From positions 1-49,694 of IMG/VR virus record IMGVR_UViG_3300025162_000069: a DNA stretch of 49,694 nucleotides. The stretch is one strand, 5' to 3'. A program made the translations under genes and the position numbers. Positions within the stretch are counted from its first letter, which is position 1. The number at the start of each line of letters is the position of its first letter. Of this stretch, positions 16,651 to 24,100 are shown one piece after another. The DNA is from a virus. Under the pieces are notes generated by a model that worked only from the letters and a program-made list of their open reading frames with translations, searched no databases and was not told the origin of the DNA.

Positions 16651-16712
16651 TTTCCTGTACTTCCAAATCCGCCTTCACCACGTTCCGATTTGTTTACAAT
16701 TTTAACTTTCAT
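16647..16712 (-). CDS. 21-residue microprotein consisting of dUTPase motif V
   Basis: The frame reads MKVKIVNKSERGEGGFGSTG plus a final Lys. RGEGGFGSTG is the glycine-rich fifth motif of trimeric dUTPases, the mobile C-terminal arm that closes over the neighbouring subunit's active site. The other four motifs are absent from this window. The ATG lies inside the last codons of the upstream gene (its stop overlaps), and the TGA overlaps the downstream ATG, so the peptide is embedded in a translationally coupled operon. It is either a relic of a deleted dUTPase or a functional peptide working in trans. Confidence 0.75.
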   Translation of the reverse strand: MKVKIVNKSERGEGGFGSTGK

Positions 16713-17154
16713 AATTTTTTTCTATTTTTTTTAATTTTATTCTTCTAATATCTTTTATTGCAAGGTATGGATCATTGTCAATAGTCGCAATATTGAATGT
16801 TATCAACTCATTAATCGTTACAAAACAATCAGAATTAACAGAGCCTAAAGACATTGGTCTTACAGAAAAATATTCATCACTATCATATAACTTTTGAAGA
16901 ATTTTTCCGTAAGGAGTGTCCAATATTGTTATCTTACCAATCAGCTTTTCATCTTTAACCCAAATATCATCAATAGAATGTGAAATTTTGCTAATATCTA
17001 TACTTCCTGACTCTACTAAATCCATAAAAGTTCCATATTTAGGTCTATTGTCTAAAAATTTTTGAATGTGTGGCTCAAAATTTTCCTTGGTATAAATCCT
17101 ATTAAGTTTATTTTTAACACCAAATGGTATAATTATTTTTATAACTTCTGTCAT
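16702..17154 (-). CDS. Protein resembling the T4 gp21-type prohead protease fold
   Basis: This 150-residue protein has the order of segments seen in the gp21/prohead-protease-like family: NRIYTKENFEPHIQKFLDN, then ISKISHSIDDIWVKDEKLIGKI, ILDTPYGKILQKL, FSVRPMSLGSV and INELITFNIATIDNDPY. A serine sits in FSVRP where the catalytic Ser is expected. The usual GELxHP histidine block is replaced by GTFMDL, so the enzyme may be inactive or may be a different relative. If active, it would be a candidate for cutting the N-terminal tags seen elsewhere. Overlaps the GNAT gene stop by ATGA. Confidence 0.5.
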   Translation of the reverse strand: MTEVIKIIIPFGVKNKLNRIYTKENFEPHIQKFLDNRPKYGTFMDLVESGSIDISKISHSIDDIWVKDEKLIGKITILDTPYGKILQKLYDSDEYFSVRPMSLGSVNSDCFVTINELITFNIATIDNDPYLAIKDIRRIKLKKIEKNYES

Positions 17155-17624
17155 AACAATTTCAAATAAATTATTTTATCATCACCAATTCTATAAAAAT
17201 CTCTAATGGTTGCTTCTTTAATATATCCATTACTTTCATAAAATTTGTGAGTTGGTAAGTACTTCTCAATTGATGACGTCTCAGCTATAAGATACCTTCC
17301 ACCTTCTTCCTTTATCCGATGATGAGTTTCCTCTAATAACAATTTGCCTATGCCCTGACCTCTGTAATCATTATGGGTGACTATCCAATATAAATCATAG
17401 CCTCCAATAGTACCTTCAATTGAACCATAACAAGTATAAGCCACAGTTTTTCCATAAATTTCAGCAAATAAAAATTTATAATCTTCGCCATCTTTAATTG
17501 TACTTTCTACAAGTCCAACAGCAATAGGAATCTCAATGTCATAAAAGAAACCAGTTGATTCAACTATTTCTTTAATAACATATTTATCAAAATAATTTAT
17601 AGTATTTCTAAATATTAATTGCAT
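17151..17624 (-). CDS. GNAT-family N-acetyltransferase
   Basis: This 157-residue protein is a GNAT. The acetyl-CoA-binding motif A is HNDYRGQGIGKLLLEETHHRI, preceded by strand DLYWIV. Motif B is ETSS-IEKYLPTHKFYESNGYI, and the final strand is KIIYLKLL. The acceptor is unknown. It overlaps both neighbours (17 bases with the gene before it, four with the gp21-like gene), so it is part of the coupled operon. Confidence 0.9.
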   Translation of the reverse strand: MQLIFRNTINYFDKYVIKEIVESTGFFYDIEIPIAVGLVESTIKDGEDYKFLFAEIYGKTVAYTCYGSIEGTIGGYDLYWIVTHNDYRGQGIGKLLLEETHHRIKEEGGRYLIAETSSIEKYLPTHKFYESNGYIKEATIRDFYRIGDDKIIYLKLL

Positions 17625-17868
17625 TTATTCTTTCCAATTTTATTTTTCTTTGTTCTTTTATATCTATGAAATATTTATCAAAATATTCTTTTTGAAATTT
17701 ATCACAACATCCATAATTTGCACCTTTACACAATGTTCTCATCATTTTATGCCATTCTGGATTTAATACATGATAAACCAATTTATTATTATAGTAAATT
17801 ATTTCACAATCATAAACCTCATCTTTGTTGTATGAATAGCGATCAATTGAATTACACACAACTTTCAT
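17608..17868 (-). CDS. Small RKIKL-family protein
   Basis: This 86-residue protein contains four cysteines in the second half (TLCKGANYGCCDKF) and ends YFIDIKEQRKIKLERINAINI. The Y-F-x-I-x5-R-K-I-K-L motif links it to four other small proteins in this window. Its start overlaps the stop of the 41-codon ORF at 17865-17990 (ATGA). Function unknown. Confidence 0.65.
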   Translation of the reverse strand: MKVVCNSIDRYSYNKDEVYDCEIIYYNNKLVYHVLNPEWHKMMRTLCKGANYGCCDKFQKEYFDKYFIDIKEQRKIKLERINAINI

Positions 17869-17990
17869 CTTAATGCATCATTTATTATCATTTCTATCAT
17901 ATCATTATAAGTAAAAGCATCTTCTAAACAAGCAGCATAAAAACCACCAGATTCTGATATACAAGGATTTAAATTATTCTTTATTATCAA
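17865..17990 (-). CDS. Small ORF with TTG start, coupled to the next gene
   Basis: This 41-residue frame reads from a TTG and includes CISESGGFYAACLEDAFTYN, then a helical tail ending INDALR. The TGA overlaps the ATG of the 17868 gene (ATGA), as is usual in this operon. Codon use matches the neighbours. No ATG is available, so it could also be the tail of a decayed gene. Confidence 0.45.
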   Translation of the reverse strand: MIIKNNLNPCISESGGFYAACLEDAFTYNDMIEMIINDALR

Positions 17991-18001
17991 TAACTATTTT
18001 T

Positions 18002-18454
18002 CTATAATATTTCTTCTTTTTCATTGACTTCCTTTAATTTAGATAATTTAATTTGTCTCTCTTCTCTTAATGTGTAAAAATAATCAGATATAAATGTTTC
18101 AGAAATTTGAGTACTATTTATAGTATAACTCGTCCAATTATAACTAGCTGGATATGTTGTAGATGTAGTCGTTGTTGTTGTTGATCCAATACTTGTTGTG
18201 GTTGTTGATGTTAATCCTGAATATGATGGAGGATTAGCAATTAATATTGATGTTGAACCAGAAGAACTAGGTGTTGTTGATGTTGTTGAATATGCAGAAG
18301 CATTTGATGTTGAATATGGAAAAGTAATAACTTCTTTTACAACTTTATACTTTTGACCCTTTACAAACATAGGCTTCTTAAATAAATTTAAAAAAGTATT
18401 TCCACTATCAGAATAGTAATTCTTTTTACACAACAATAAATATTCTGTTCTCAT
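18002..18454 (-). CDS. Ser/Thr-rich RQIKL-family protein
   Basis: This protein (150 residues from the ATG at 18454, which overlaps the methylase stop) has a compact N-terminus (MRTEYLLLCKKNYYSDSGN). A low-complexity stretch of Ser/Thr follows, encoded by repeats (STTPSSSGSTS and TSIGSTTTTTTSTT). The tail is DYFYTLREERQIKLSKLKEV, the shared motif. The insert resembles the GTSGSSG inserts of the relatives at 27.4-28.2 kb. Possibly a small virion surface protein; unproven. Confidence 0.65.
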   Translation of the reverse strand: MRTEYLLLCKKNYYSDSGNTFLNLFKKPMFVKGQKYKVVKEVITFPYSTSNASAYSTTSTTPSSSGSTSILIANPPSYSGLTSTTTTSIGSTTTTTTSTTYPASYNWTSYTINSTQISETFISDYFYTLREERQIKLSKLKEVNEKEEIL

Positions 18455-19650
18455 AACCAAAAGTCATCTATTTCTTCTTTTTTTACTTCTTCAACGTTCA
18501 AGTCTTTCTTAACTTCTTCAACTTTCAAATCCTTCTTAACTTCTTCAACTTTCAAGTCTTTCTTTTCAACTAATTCCCAAAAATGATCATTTACAACTTT
18601 TGCATATTCTGGTTCAAGATCCTTCTGATTTGATACAAGTTTTTCTACAAAATCTTTGAGTATTTTCACATCCTCTTTTAATGGTGCAATAAAAGCTCCC
18701 CCATTTGCTTCTTCAATTTCATCAACTAATTTCTCAGAAATAGGAGTTGAACTTGTAATAAGTTTAGGATCATAATTTAAAATTAGTAATTCCGTACCTT
18801 TTGTATCTTTAGTATCTGAAAAACTTGCAGATGATCTAAAAAAATCTTTTTCTAACCAAGTATATTTGTCTTTTGGAAGGTGCTCAGATAATGCTGGGAA
18901 ATCATAATAAGAAAGAGCCCATCTTGATTTTGTTGTTTTTAACAATTCTAACAATTGGATATGTTCTTTTTGACCAAATTCATCTTTTGTTCCATACCAA
19001 CCAGCTCTTTGATCATCTGATCCTTTTTTCTCAACGGAATTATACGGAGGATCTAAATAAATAAATGTATCTGGCGAATCATACTTCATTATAATTTCCT
19101 CAAAACTCAATGTCTCAAATATATTTATTTTATCTAATTTTTTTTGTAATTCTACATTTTTCAATTTATTCAAAAAAGTTTTCAATTTAAATCCACTAAA
19201 CCCAGCTGCAGTATATGAACAACTTGAAAATGCTGATGTCAAAAGAAAAGAATATAATGATGCTCTTTTAAAATCTGGAATATTAAAAGTTTCATTTCTA
19301 AAGTTAGATTTTTTTAATGAATAATATAATTCTTTATAATGAATTTTTATCAATTCAGAATCAGTTTCTTTACAATATAATGATCCTGTGACAGAATCTA
19401 ATTCATTTTTCAGATAATCATAAAATTTTTCATACTGCTTTGAACATGCAACTAAATTTGCCTGATCCCTATTTATATCATTATATATAACCTTAGTATC
19501 TTTTGGCATATCAAGAAAAAAATAAACGCCAAACGAGCCAGCAAATGGCTCCAGATATACTTTATAATTTAATGGTACAATAGGTTTTATGTAATCTTCG
19601 AAACGATTCTTTCCACCGAAATATGAATGAAGTGCTGGTGTTTTTGCCAT
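18451..19650 (-). CDS. dam: Dam-type (D12 class) DNA adenine N6-methyltransferase
   Basis: This 399-residue protein has the SAM-binding start HSYFGGKNRFEDYI, EPFAGSFGVYF and the catalytic DPPYN (in FIYLDPPYNS), with the order of D12-class Dam enzymes. The methylase core covers about residues 1-290. A C-terminal extension holds three nine-residue repeats (KKDLKVEEV) before the end DDFWL. Phage Dam enzymes usually protect DNA from host restriction. It starts the coupled operon downstream of an HNH gene. A fragment of a second methylase lies at 22011-22115. Confidence 0.92.
   Translation of the reverse strand: MAKTPALHSYFGGKNRFEDYIKPIVPLNYKVYLEPFAGSFGVYFFLDMPKDTKVIYNDINRDQANLVACSKQYEKFYDYLKNELDSVTGSLYCKETDSELIKIHYKELYYSLKKSNFRNETFNIPDFKRASLYSFLLTSAFSSCSYTAAGFSGFKLKTFLNKLKNVELQKKLDKINIFETLSFEEIIMKYDSPDTFIYLDPPYNSVEKKGSDDQRAGWYGTKDEFGQKEHIQLLELLKTTKSRWALSYYDFPALSEHLPKDKYTWLEKDFFRSSASFSDTKDTKGTELLILNYDPKLITSSTPISEKLVDEIEEANGGAFIAPLKEDVKILKDFVEKLVSNQKDLEPEYAKVVNDHFWELVEKKDLKVEEVKKDLKVEEVKKDLNVEEVKKEEIDDFWL
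18485..18565 (-). repeat. Three 27-bp tandem repeats inside dam
   Basis: Three consecutive 27-bp units encode (E)VKKDLxVE at the C-terminus of the methylase. The units differ by only a few bases, so copy number may vary between relatives. Confidence 0.8.
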
Positions 19651-19665
19651 AGATTTTATTTTTAT

Positions 19666-20400
19666 TTAGTTAAATTTCTTTCCTTTGTTTAAATTTCCTT
19701 CATATAAAATTCCATCAATAACTCTATTTGTAGACCACATTGGATTCAAGTTAGTCAAAGCATTAACAATAGAAGGATTAGTATCATAACCAAATAATAT
19801 AACTGGCTTTATATGATCAATGTGCCATTCTCCATAATTTTCCCAAGTCATTCCTGTAGTAAATTTATTTTCTATGACTATTTTTAAATCTAATGCTGAA
19901 AATCCCAATATGTCAATAGTCTTACCTTCTTTTTTCATACCAAGCCTTTTTAAAGCATTTCTTAATAACGATCTCCAAGCATAGACATGAGGATTTTTTT
20001 CAGAATGTGCTTTAATATATTTTCGTCTATATTCTCTATATGAATCATCATCCCTTTTTATTTTTTCTCTATTTCTAAATTTTTCTAAATTATTACTACG
20101 ATAATTTCTATTTTTTTCACATATTTCTATTTTATTATTTGGATAACTCTTTATATGTTTTTCTTTATTATATTTCTTTATATTATCAACATTGGTTTTT
20201 CTCCATCTCTTTTTAGTTTCCTTACATTTATCACTACCATTATATGTATTGTTATAATTTTTAGACCGTTCTTTTATTTTTTCTTTATTGTCTTTATAGT
20301 ATTCTAAAGATTTTTCAGCCTCGCATTTTTTACAAATTCCTATATGTTTTCTAAACTCCTCAACATTCTTATCCTCAACACATCTTTTACATATTTTTTT
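19666..20400 (-). CDS. HNH homing endonuclease
   Basis: The protein (244 residues from Met at 20400) has an N-terminal zinc-binding pair (CKRCVEDK and ICKKC), a long lysine/arginine-rich middle with repeated K-N-x-E-K segments, and an HNH nuclease near the C-terminus. The nuclease is WHIDHIKPVILFGYDTN followed by LTNLNPMWSTNR. This is the layout of phage free-standing HNH genes that bind DNA and promote their own spread. It sits between dam and a ribbon-helix-helix gene whose last codons overlap its start. Confidence 0.88.
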   Translation of the reverse strand, partial: KKICKRCVEDKNVEEFRKHIGICKKCEAEKSLEYYKDNKEKIKERSKNYNNTYNGSDKCKETKKRWRKTNVDNIKKYNKEKHIKSYPNNKIEICEKNRNYRSNNLEKFRNREKIKRDDDSYREYRRKYIKAHSEKNPHVYAWRSLLRNALKRLGMKKEGKTIDILGFSALDLKIVIENKFTTGMTWENYGEWHIDHIKPVILFGYDTNPSIVNALTNLNPMWSTNRVIDGILYEGNLNKGKKFN

Positions 20401-20566
20401 CATAACTATAATATTCTTTTTTTTCAATTGCATTATTTTTAATCAAATCCTCATATATCAAATATTCAATATATTTTGAAGTGTTTTCAATATTACTTTT
20501 TAAATATTCTCTAATTTCAATGCTTAAAGCAACTGAAATCTTTTCTTTAGTTTTTATCTTTTTCAT
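20387..20566 (-). CDS. Ribbon-helix-helix DNA-binding protein
   Basis: This 59-residue protein (MKKIKTKEKISVALSIEIRE at its start) has the RHH pattern: strand KISVALS, helix IEIREYLKSN, turn NTS and helix KYIEYLIYEDLIK. RHH dimers are typical small repressors. It is transcribed away from another RHH gene at 20664. The last codons overlap the HNH start. It may repress its own promoter through the repeats at 20570-20588. Confidence 0.75.
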   Translation of the reverse strand: MKKIKTKEKISVALSIEIREYLKSNIENTSKYIEYLIYEDLIKNNAIEKKEYYSYEKNM

Positions 20567-20569
20567 AAA

Positions 20570-20590
20570 ATAGGTATTTTATAGGTATAT
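20570..20590. promoter_or_regulatory. Direct-repeat operator candidate overlapping a promoter
   Basis: ATAGGTAT occurs at 20570-20577 and again at 20581-20588, spaced 11 bp (one helical turn), between two divergent RHH genes. The second copy runs into TATATATAAATA. RHH repressors bind such tandem half-sites. Confidence 0.5.
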
Positions 20591-20596
20591 ATAAAT

Positions 20597-20625
20597 AAAA
20601 TAAAGTCATATTTTTCCATTTTTAA
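20597..20625 (+). promoter_or_regulatory. Shared intergenic motif, copy 2
   Basis: ATAAAATAAAGTCATATTTT followed by TCCATTTTT, matching copy 1 (13176-13204) with one difference over 28 bases. It lies about 40 nt upstream of the rightward RHH gene. Confidence 0.5.
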
Positions 20626-20663
20626 ATATTTTTTTGACTATAATAAAAAAAAATCATAATGAA

Positions 20664-20813
20664 ATGGTAAGACCAAAATCAGAATCAAAAAAAAAATCTA
20701 TTGGAATAACAATAGATAAAGAACTTAATGAAAAACTTGAAAAATATCTACAAGAAAAAAAATTAAGCAAATCTGAATATATTGAATTTCTTATAAAAAA
20801 AGCTCGAGAATAA
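20664..20813 (+). CDS. Ribbon-helix-helix DNA-binding protein (divergent partner)
   Basis: This 49-residue protein starts MVRPKSESKKKSIGITIDKE and has strand SIGITID, helix KELNEKLEKYLQEKK, turn LSKS and helix EYIEFLIKKARE. This is a compact CopG/Arc-type RHH. Together with the leftward RHH gene it forms a divergent regulator pair around a 97-bp region that holds the repeats and shared motif. Confidence 0.75.
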   Translation: MVRPKSESKKKSIGITIDKELNEKLEKYLQEKKLSKSEYIEFLIKKARE

Positions 20814-20821
20814 TTGTATTG

Positions 20822-20844
20822 TTGAAATATTTTAATTATCTTTG
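20822..20844 (+). promoter_or_regulatory. Host-type promoter, TATCTTTG box
   Basis: TTGAAATATTTTAAT then TATCTTTG (20837-20844), 24 nt before the zinc-ribbon gene. A second TTG lies at the roughly 20-nt spacing typical of Bacteroidota promoters. Confidence 0.6.
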
Positions 20845-20867
20845 TCCATAATAAATACTTAAATATT

Positions 20868-21047
20868 ATGAGTTTTTTTGATTTAGATACAATGAGGGAA
20901 CAGGATGCTATAATGCAGTGTCCTTATTGTTTTAATGATCTGAAAATTGAAGATGTTGTTGGCGAATGTACTTATGATAAATCTTTTTCAAAAGATGAAA
21001 TAGATGAAAAATATTGTCCAGATTGTGGAAATTCCTTTTTTATTTAA
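20868..21047 (+). CDS. Small zinc-ribbon protein
   Basis: This 59-residue acidic protein holds a four-cysteine zinc ribbon: CPYC near residue 18 and CPDCG near residue 51, with 30 residues between. It begins MSFFDLDTMREQ and ends GNSFFI. It has its own TATCTTTG promoter. Small ribbons like this often bind RNA polymerase or other proteins, but the partner cannot be told from sequence. Confidence 0.75.
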   Translation: MSFFDLDTMREQDAIMQCPYCFNDLKIEDVVGECTYDKSFSKDEIDEKYCPDCGNSFFI

Positions 21048-21058
21048 AAAATTAGTTT

Positions 21059-21066
21059 TATCTTTG
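21059..21066 (+). promoter_or_regulatory. Host-type promoter, TATCTTTG box
   Basis: TATCTTTG 42 nt before the SPFH lipoprotein gene, preceded by TTTAAAAAATTAG as in the other copies. Confidence 0.6.
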
Positions 21067-21107
21067 TAGTCATTCTTATAAACATTATTCACATAAAATT
21101 TCTAAAC

Positions 21108-21938
21108 ATGAAAAATTTTAAGTTTCTATTTCTTTCGTTGCTTTTTGCATTGTCATTGACAAGTTGTTACCGAGTTCAGCCAGATGCAGGTGTTGAATCT
21201 GTGTTGATTTACAAGCCTATGTTCTTTGGTCATGGTGGTGTTGACAAGACTCCAGTTTCAGCAGGTTCTACTTGGTGTGTGTTCACTACAGATCATAAAG
21301 AGTTCGCCATCACTCCTGAAACAATTACAGAAGATTTCGTAAATATGATTCCTTCTGATAACACACCAGTTTCATTTAGTGCATATCTTAAAGTTCTAGT
21401 TCAAAGTGGTAATACACCAGTACTTTATGAAAAATTTTCCGCAGAATGGTATAAACATAGTTTACAAGCATCATTTAGAACAATGGTACGAGACAAGGCT
21501 TGTGCATTTAAGATGTTTGACTTGGCAAGTAAACGTGAGATTTCTGCACAACTTGAACGAGACATTTTTACAGACATTACTGCTTATGCAAAGAAATTAA
21601 ATTTGCCTGTTGAAATTCTTCAAGTTTCCATTGGTGCTATTACACCACCAGAACAAGTATTAACAGAAACTAAATTAACAGCCGCACAAAATCAAAGTAT
21701 TCTAACACAGAATGCAAGGGCAGATGCCGAATTCGCAAGGAAACAAGCAGAAATCAATAAGGCTATTGCTGACAAGGCATATAAAAACGAAATGGGTATG
21801 TCAGTTTCAGAATATCTAAGTTTAAGGCATCTTGAAATTGAGAAAGAAAAAGTTGAATTGGTTAAAGATAAAAAAGATGCAAATCTTACCTTCATCTTTG
21901 GTAGTGCAACACCAGTTTATAACGCAGGAGGCAAATAA
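21108..21938 (+). CDS. SPFH/Band-7 domain lipoprotein
   Basis: This 276-residue protein has a lipoprotein signal (LFALSLTSC, Cys near residue 20). The SPFH region spans about residues 30-190. It ends with the prohibitin-like LPVEILQVSIGAITPPEQVL, followed by the long helix typical of SPFH proteins (NARADAEFARKQAEINKAIADKAY). GC content here is higher than in the neighbours, as if acquired more recently. SPFH proteins form membrane rings or microdomains; in phages their role is open. It is monocistronic, with a TATCTTTG promoter and a terminator. Confidence 0.85.
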   Translation: MKNFKFLFLSLLFALSLTSCYRVQPDAGVESVLIYKPMFFGHGGVDKTPVSAGSTWCVFTTDHKEFAITPETITEDFVNMIPSDNTPVSFSAYLKVLVQSGNTPVLYEKFSAEWYKHSLQASFRTMVRDKACAFKMFDLASKREISAQLERDIFTDITAYAKKLNLPVEILQVSIGAITPPEQVLTETKLTAAQNQSILTQNARADAEFARKQAEINKAIADKAYKNEMGMSVSEYLSLRHLEIEKEKVELVKDKKDANLTFIFGSATPVYNAGGK

Positions 21939-21954
21939 TCTGAAAAATATAAAC

Positions 21955-21984
21955 AAAAAAATCCAGAGAAATCTGGATTTTTTT
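21955..21984 (+). terminator. Intrinsic terminator after the SPFH gene
   Basis: AAATCCAGA/TCTGGATTT hairpin with a GAAA-like loop and T7. The hairpin and downstream bases recur at 22964-23050. Confidence 0.85.
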
Positions 21985-22041
21985 GTTTTAAAAAAGTTCC
22001 GTAGATTCGTTCAGTATAAAAAACTTTTAACAATATTTTTC
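21985..22041. repeat. Duplicated terminator-leader segment, copy A
   Basis: TTTTAAAAAAG followed by a variable stretch and then AAAACTTTTAACAATATTTT-TTC. The same arrangement follows the next terminator (copy B, 22993-23050). Copy A runs into the 3' end of a broken methylase fragment on the other strand. Confidence 0.7.
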
Positions 22042-22115
22042 GTTGCTATATCTTTTGGAATGAATTGATATATCCATTCTCCCATTTTACTTTTACCACC
22101 AAAAAAACTTAGCAT
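22011..22115 (-). pseudogene. N-terminal fragment of a D12-class DNA adenine methylase
   Basis: A leftward 34-codon frame reads MLSFFGGKSKMGEWIYQFIP then KDIATKNIVKSFLY. FFGGKSKMGEWIYQFIPKDI is the typical opening of Dam-type enzymes (compare YFGGKNRF in the intact gene at 18451). The reading then runs into the duplicated leader segment and stops. The rest of the gene is missing, so this is a remnant left by a rearrangement. Confidence 0.7.
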
Positions 22116-22193
22116 AATGTCTATTTATTATTTTTATTTATTTAGTGAATTTTTCATTTTTTGTTTATTAATATATAGAATAAAAAAAAACTT

Positions 22194-22946
22194 ATGAAAA
22201 AAAATTATGGTTGGAAGCCTGATCTACCAGATCAAAGAGACTACACTTATAAAGTAATGGCTCCCATTACTTTGCCGCCTAAGGTTGATTTATCACCTTT
22301 ATGTCCACCAGTTTATGATCAAGGTCAACTTGGATCATGCACAGGAAATGCAATCGCTGGCTCAATAGAATATGAACAAATAAAGAAAAAAGACCCTAAA
22401 CCTTTTGTGCCATCTAGATTATTTATATATTATAACGAAAGAGTTATTGAAAATACAGTAAAACAAGATTCTGGTGCAATGATACGTGATGGTATGAAAG
22501 CTGTGAGCACACAAGGTGCTTGCAATGAAACAACTTGGCCATATGTTATTTCAAAATTTAAAACAAAGCCATCAACAACGGCATTTAAAGAAGGATTAAA
22601 ATATGTATCTAAAGTTTATTCAAGAGTACCACAAGATTTGAATTCTCTTAAACAATGTCTTGCTGCTGGTGATCCTTTTGTATTTGGATTTACAGTCTAT
22701 ACAAGTTTTGAATCTGATACTGTTGCAAAAACTGGGATTGTACCAATGCCAGCTAAAAATGAAACTGTGCTTGGTGGTCATGCTGTTCTTTGTGTTGGTT
22801 ATGATGATTCTACACAAAGATTCATTGTTAGAAATAGTTGGGGTCCAAATTGGGGAATGAAAGGCTATTTCACTATACCTTATGCTTATGTAACAAATAA
22901 TAATTTGGCAGATGACCTTTGGGTTATAAAAGATGTTAGTATTTAA
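22194..22946 (+). CDS. Papain-family (C1A) cysteine protease
   Basis: This 250-residue enzyme has the full papain catalytic set: the oxyanion Gln and catalytic Cys in YDQGQLGSCTGNA (Cys near 49), His in LGGHAVLCVGYDD (near 196) and Asn in VRNSWGPNWGMKGYF (near 214). There is no signal peptide and no long propeptide, as in bacterial and phage C1 peptidases of the bleomycin-hydrolase-like group. It therefore probably acts inside the host cell. It lies between two copies of a duplicated terminator-leader segment, which suggests insertion as a cassette. Confidence 0.92.
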   Translation: MKKNYGWKPDLPDQRDYTYKVMAPITLPPKVDLSPLCPPVYDQGQLGSCTGNAIAGSIEYEQIKKKDPKPFVPSRLFIYYNERVIENTVKQDSGAMIRDGMKAVSTQGACNETTWPYVISKFKTKPSTTAFKEGLKYVSKVYSRVPQDLNSLKQCLAAGDPFVFGFTVYTSFESDTVAKTGIVPMPAKNETVLGGHAVLCVGYDDSTQRFIVRNSWGPNWGMKGYFTIPYAYVTNNNLADDLWVIKDVSI

Positions 22947-22963
22947 TAAATAATGTTAAAATA

Positions 22964-22992
22964 AAAAATTCAGAGAAATCTGAATTTTTTTT
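22964..22992 (+). terminator. Intrinsic terminator after the C1A protease
   Basis: AAATTCAGA/TCTGAATTT hairpin followed by T-rich sequence; a near copy of the terminator at 21955. Confidence 0.85.
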
Positions 22993-23050
22993 GTTTTAAA
23001 AAAGATTCTTATATTGCGTGACGAACAAAACTTTTAACAATATTTTTCAT
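22993..23050. repeat. Duplicated terminator-leader segment, copy B
   Basis: TTTTAAAAAAGATTC, TATATTGCG, then AAAACTTTTAACAATATTTT-TC, paired with copy A at 21985-22041. TATATTGCG resembles a weak form of the TATCTTTG box and could promote prs. Confidence 0.65.
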
Positions 23051-23074
23051 ATAAACCCCAAATTAAAAGAAAAT

Positions 23075-24091
23075 ATGTCAGTAAAAATTTTTTCAAGTTC
23101 TAAATCAATCTATTTAGCAGAACAAATAGCTTCTTCATATGGTGTCGAACTAAGCAAAAGTAATTTCAAAGTTTTCTCAGACGGTGAGTTTTGCCATGGT
23201 TTAGATGAAAATGTAAGAGGTGATAAGGTCTTCCTCATATCCTCTCTATATTCATCTTATAATGAAGCTGAGAGAATAGTACAACTTATACCACCAGAAA
23301 AACAAGAAGAAGCCAGAGAATATCTAAAATATCTCATCTCATCATCTGACAGTGTTTTTGAATTACTTCAAATGATTGATGCAGCTAAGAGGGCATCAGC
23401 AAAAGACATTGTTGCAGTTATTCCATACTTTGGATGGGCAAGACAAGATAGAAAAGATAGACCAAGAGTTCCAATCACAGCTAAAATGTTAGCGGACATA
23501 ATTCAAACCGCAGGAGCAACCAGAATCATAACAATAGACCTTCATGCAGATCAAATTAGTGGATTTTTCAATATTCCAGTTGACGCATTAAAAAGTTCTT
23601 ATGTTTTTATGCCATATATTGAAACATTAAACCTTAAAAATATGGTCATTGGCTCACCAGATGAAGGTGGCGGAAAAAGAGTAAAACCTTATGCAGAGCA
23701 CTTTAAGACTAGAATGATCTTTATGTATAAAGAAAGAAGTGTTGCAAATACGATAGATAAAATGGAACTTATTGGAGACGTTAATGGTTGTAATGTTATT
23801 TTTATTGATGATATTATTGACACTGCTGGAACAATTACTACAGCCGCTGATATTTTAATAAACAAAAAAGGAGCATTAAGTGTAAGAGCTTGTATTCCAC
23901 ACGCAGTTTTATCAGGTCCAGCATATGAGAGAATTGAAAAATCTAAAATTACAGAAATTATAATCACTGACACAATTCCATTGACAATCAAATCAGATAA
24001 AATAAAAGTTATAAGTGTAGCAGACTTAATAGCAAAGTCTATAAATAGAGTAAATACACACGCATCTATTTCAGACTTATTCAAAAAATAA
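23075..24091 (+). CDS. prs: Ribose-phosphate pyrophosphokinase (PRPP synthetase)
   Basis: This protein (338 residues from the ATG at 23075, MSVKIFSSSKS) is a Prs. Motifs are FSDGEF, the ATP-binding IPYFGWARQDRKDRPRVPIT, IDLHADQISGFF with metal/ATP His, and the PRPP loop VIFIDDIIDTAGTI. It makes PRPP from ribose-5-phosphate and ATP for nucleotide and NAD synthesis. Large phages often carry prs beside a nicotinamide phosphoribosyltransferase; no such partner is in this window. An in-frame GTG at 23018 lies inside the repeat and is unlikely to be the start. Confidence 0.92.
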   Translation: MSVKIFSSSKSIYLAEQIASSYGVELSKSNFKVFSDGEFCHGLDENVRGDKVFLISSLYSSYNEAERIVQLIPPEKQEEAREYLKYLISSSDSVFELLQMIDAAKRASAKDIVAVIPYFGWARQDRKDRPRVPITAKMLADIIQTAGATRIITIDLHADQISGFFNIPVDALKSSYVFMPYIETLNLKNMVIGSPDEGGGKRVKPYAEHFKTRMIFMYKERSVANTIDKMELIGDVNGCNVIFIDDIIDTAGTITTAADILINKKGALSVRACIPHAVLSGPAYERIEKSKITEIIITDTIPLTIKSDKIKVISVADLIAKSINRVNTHASISDLFKK

Positions 24092-24100
24092 TTAAACAAT

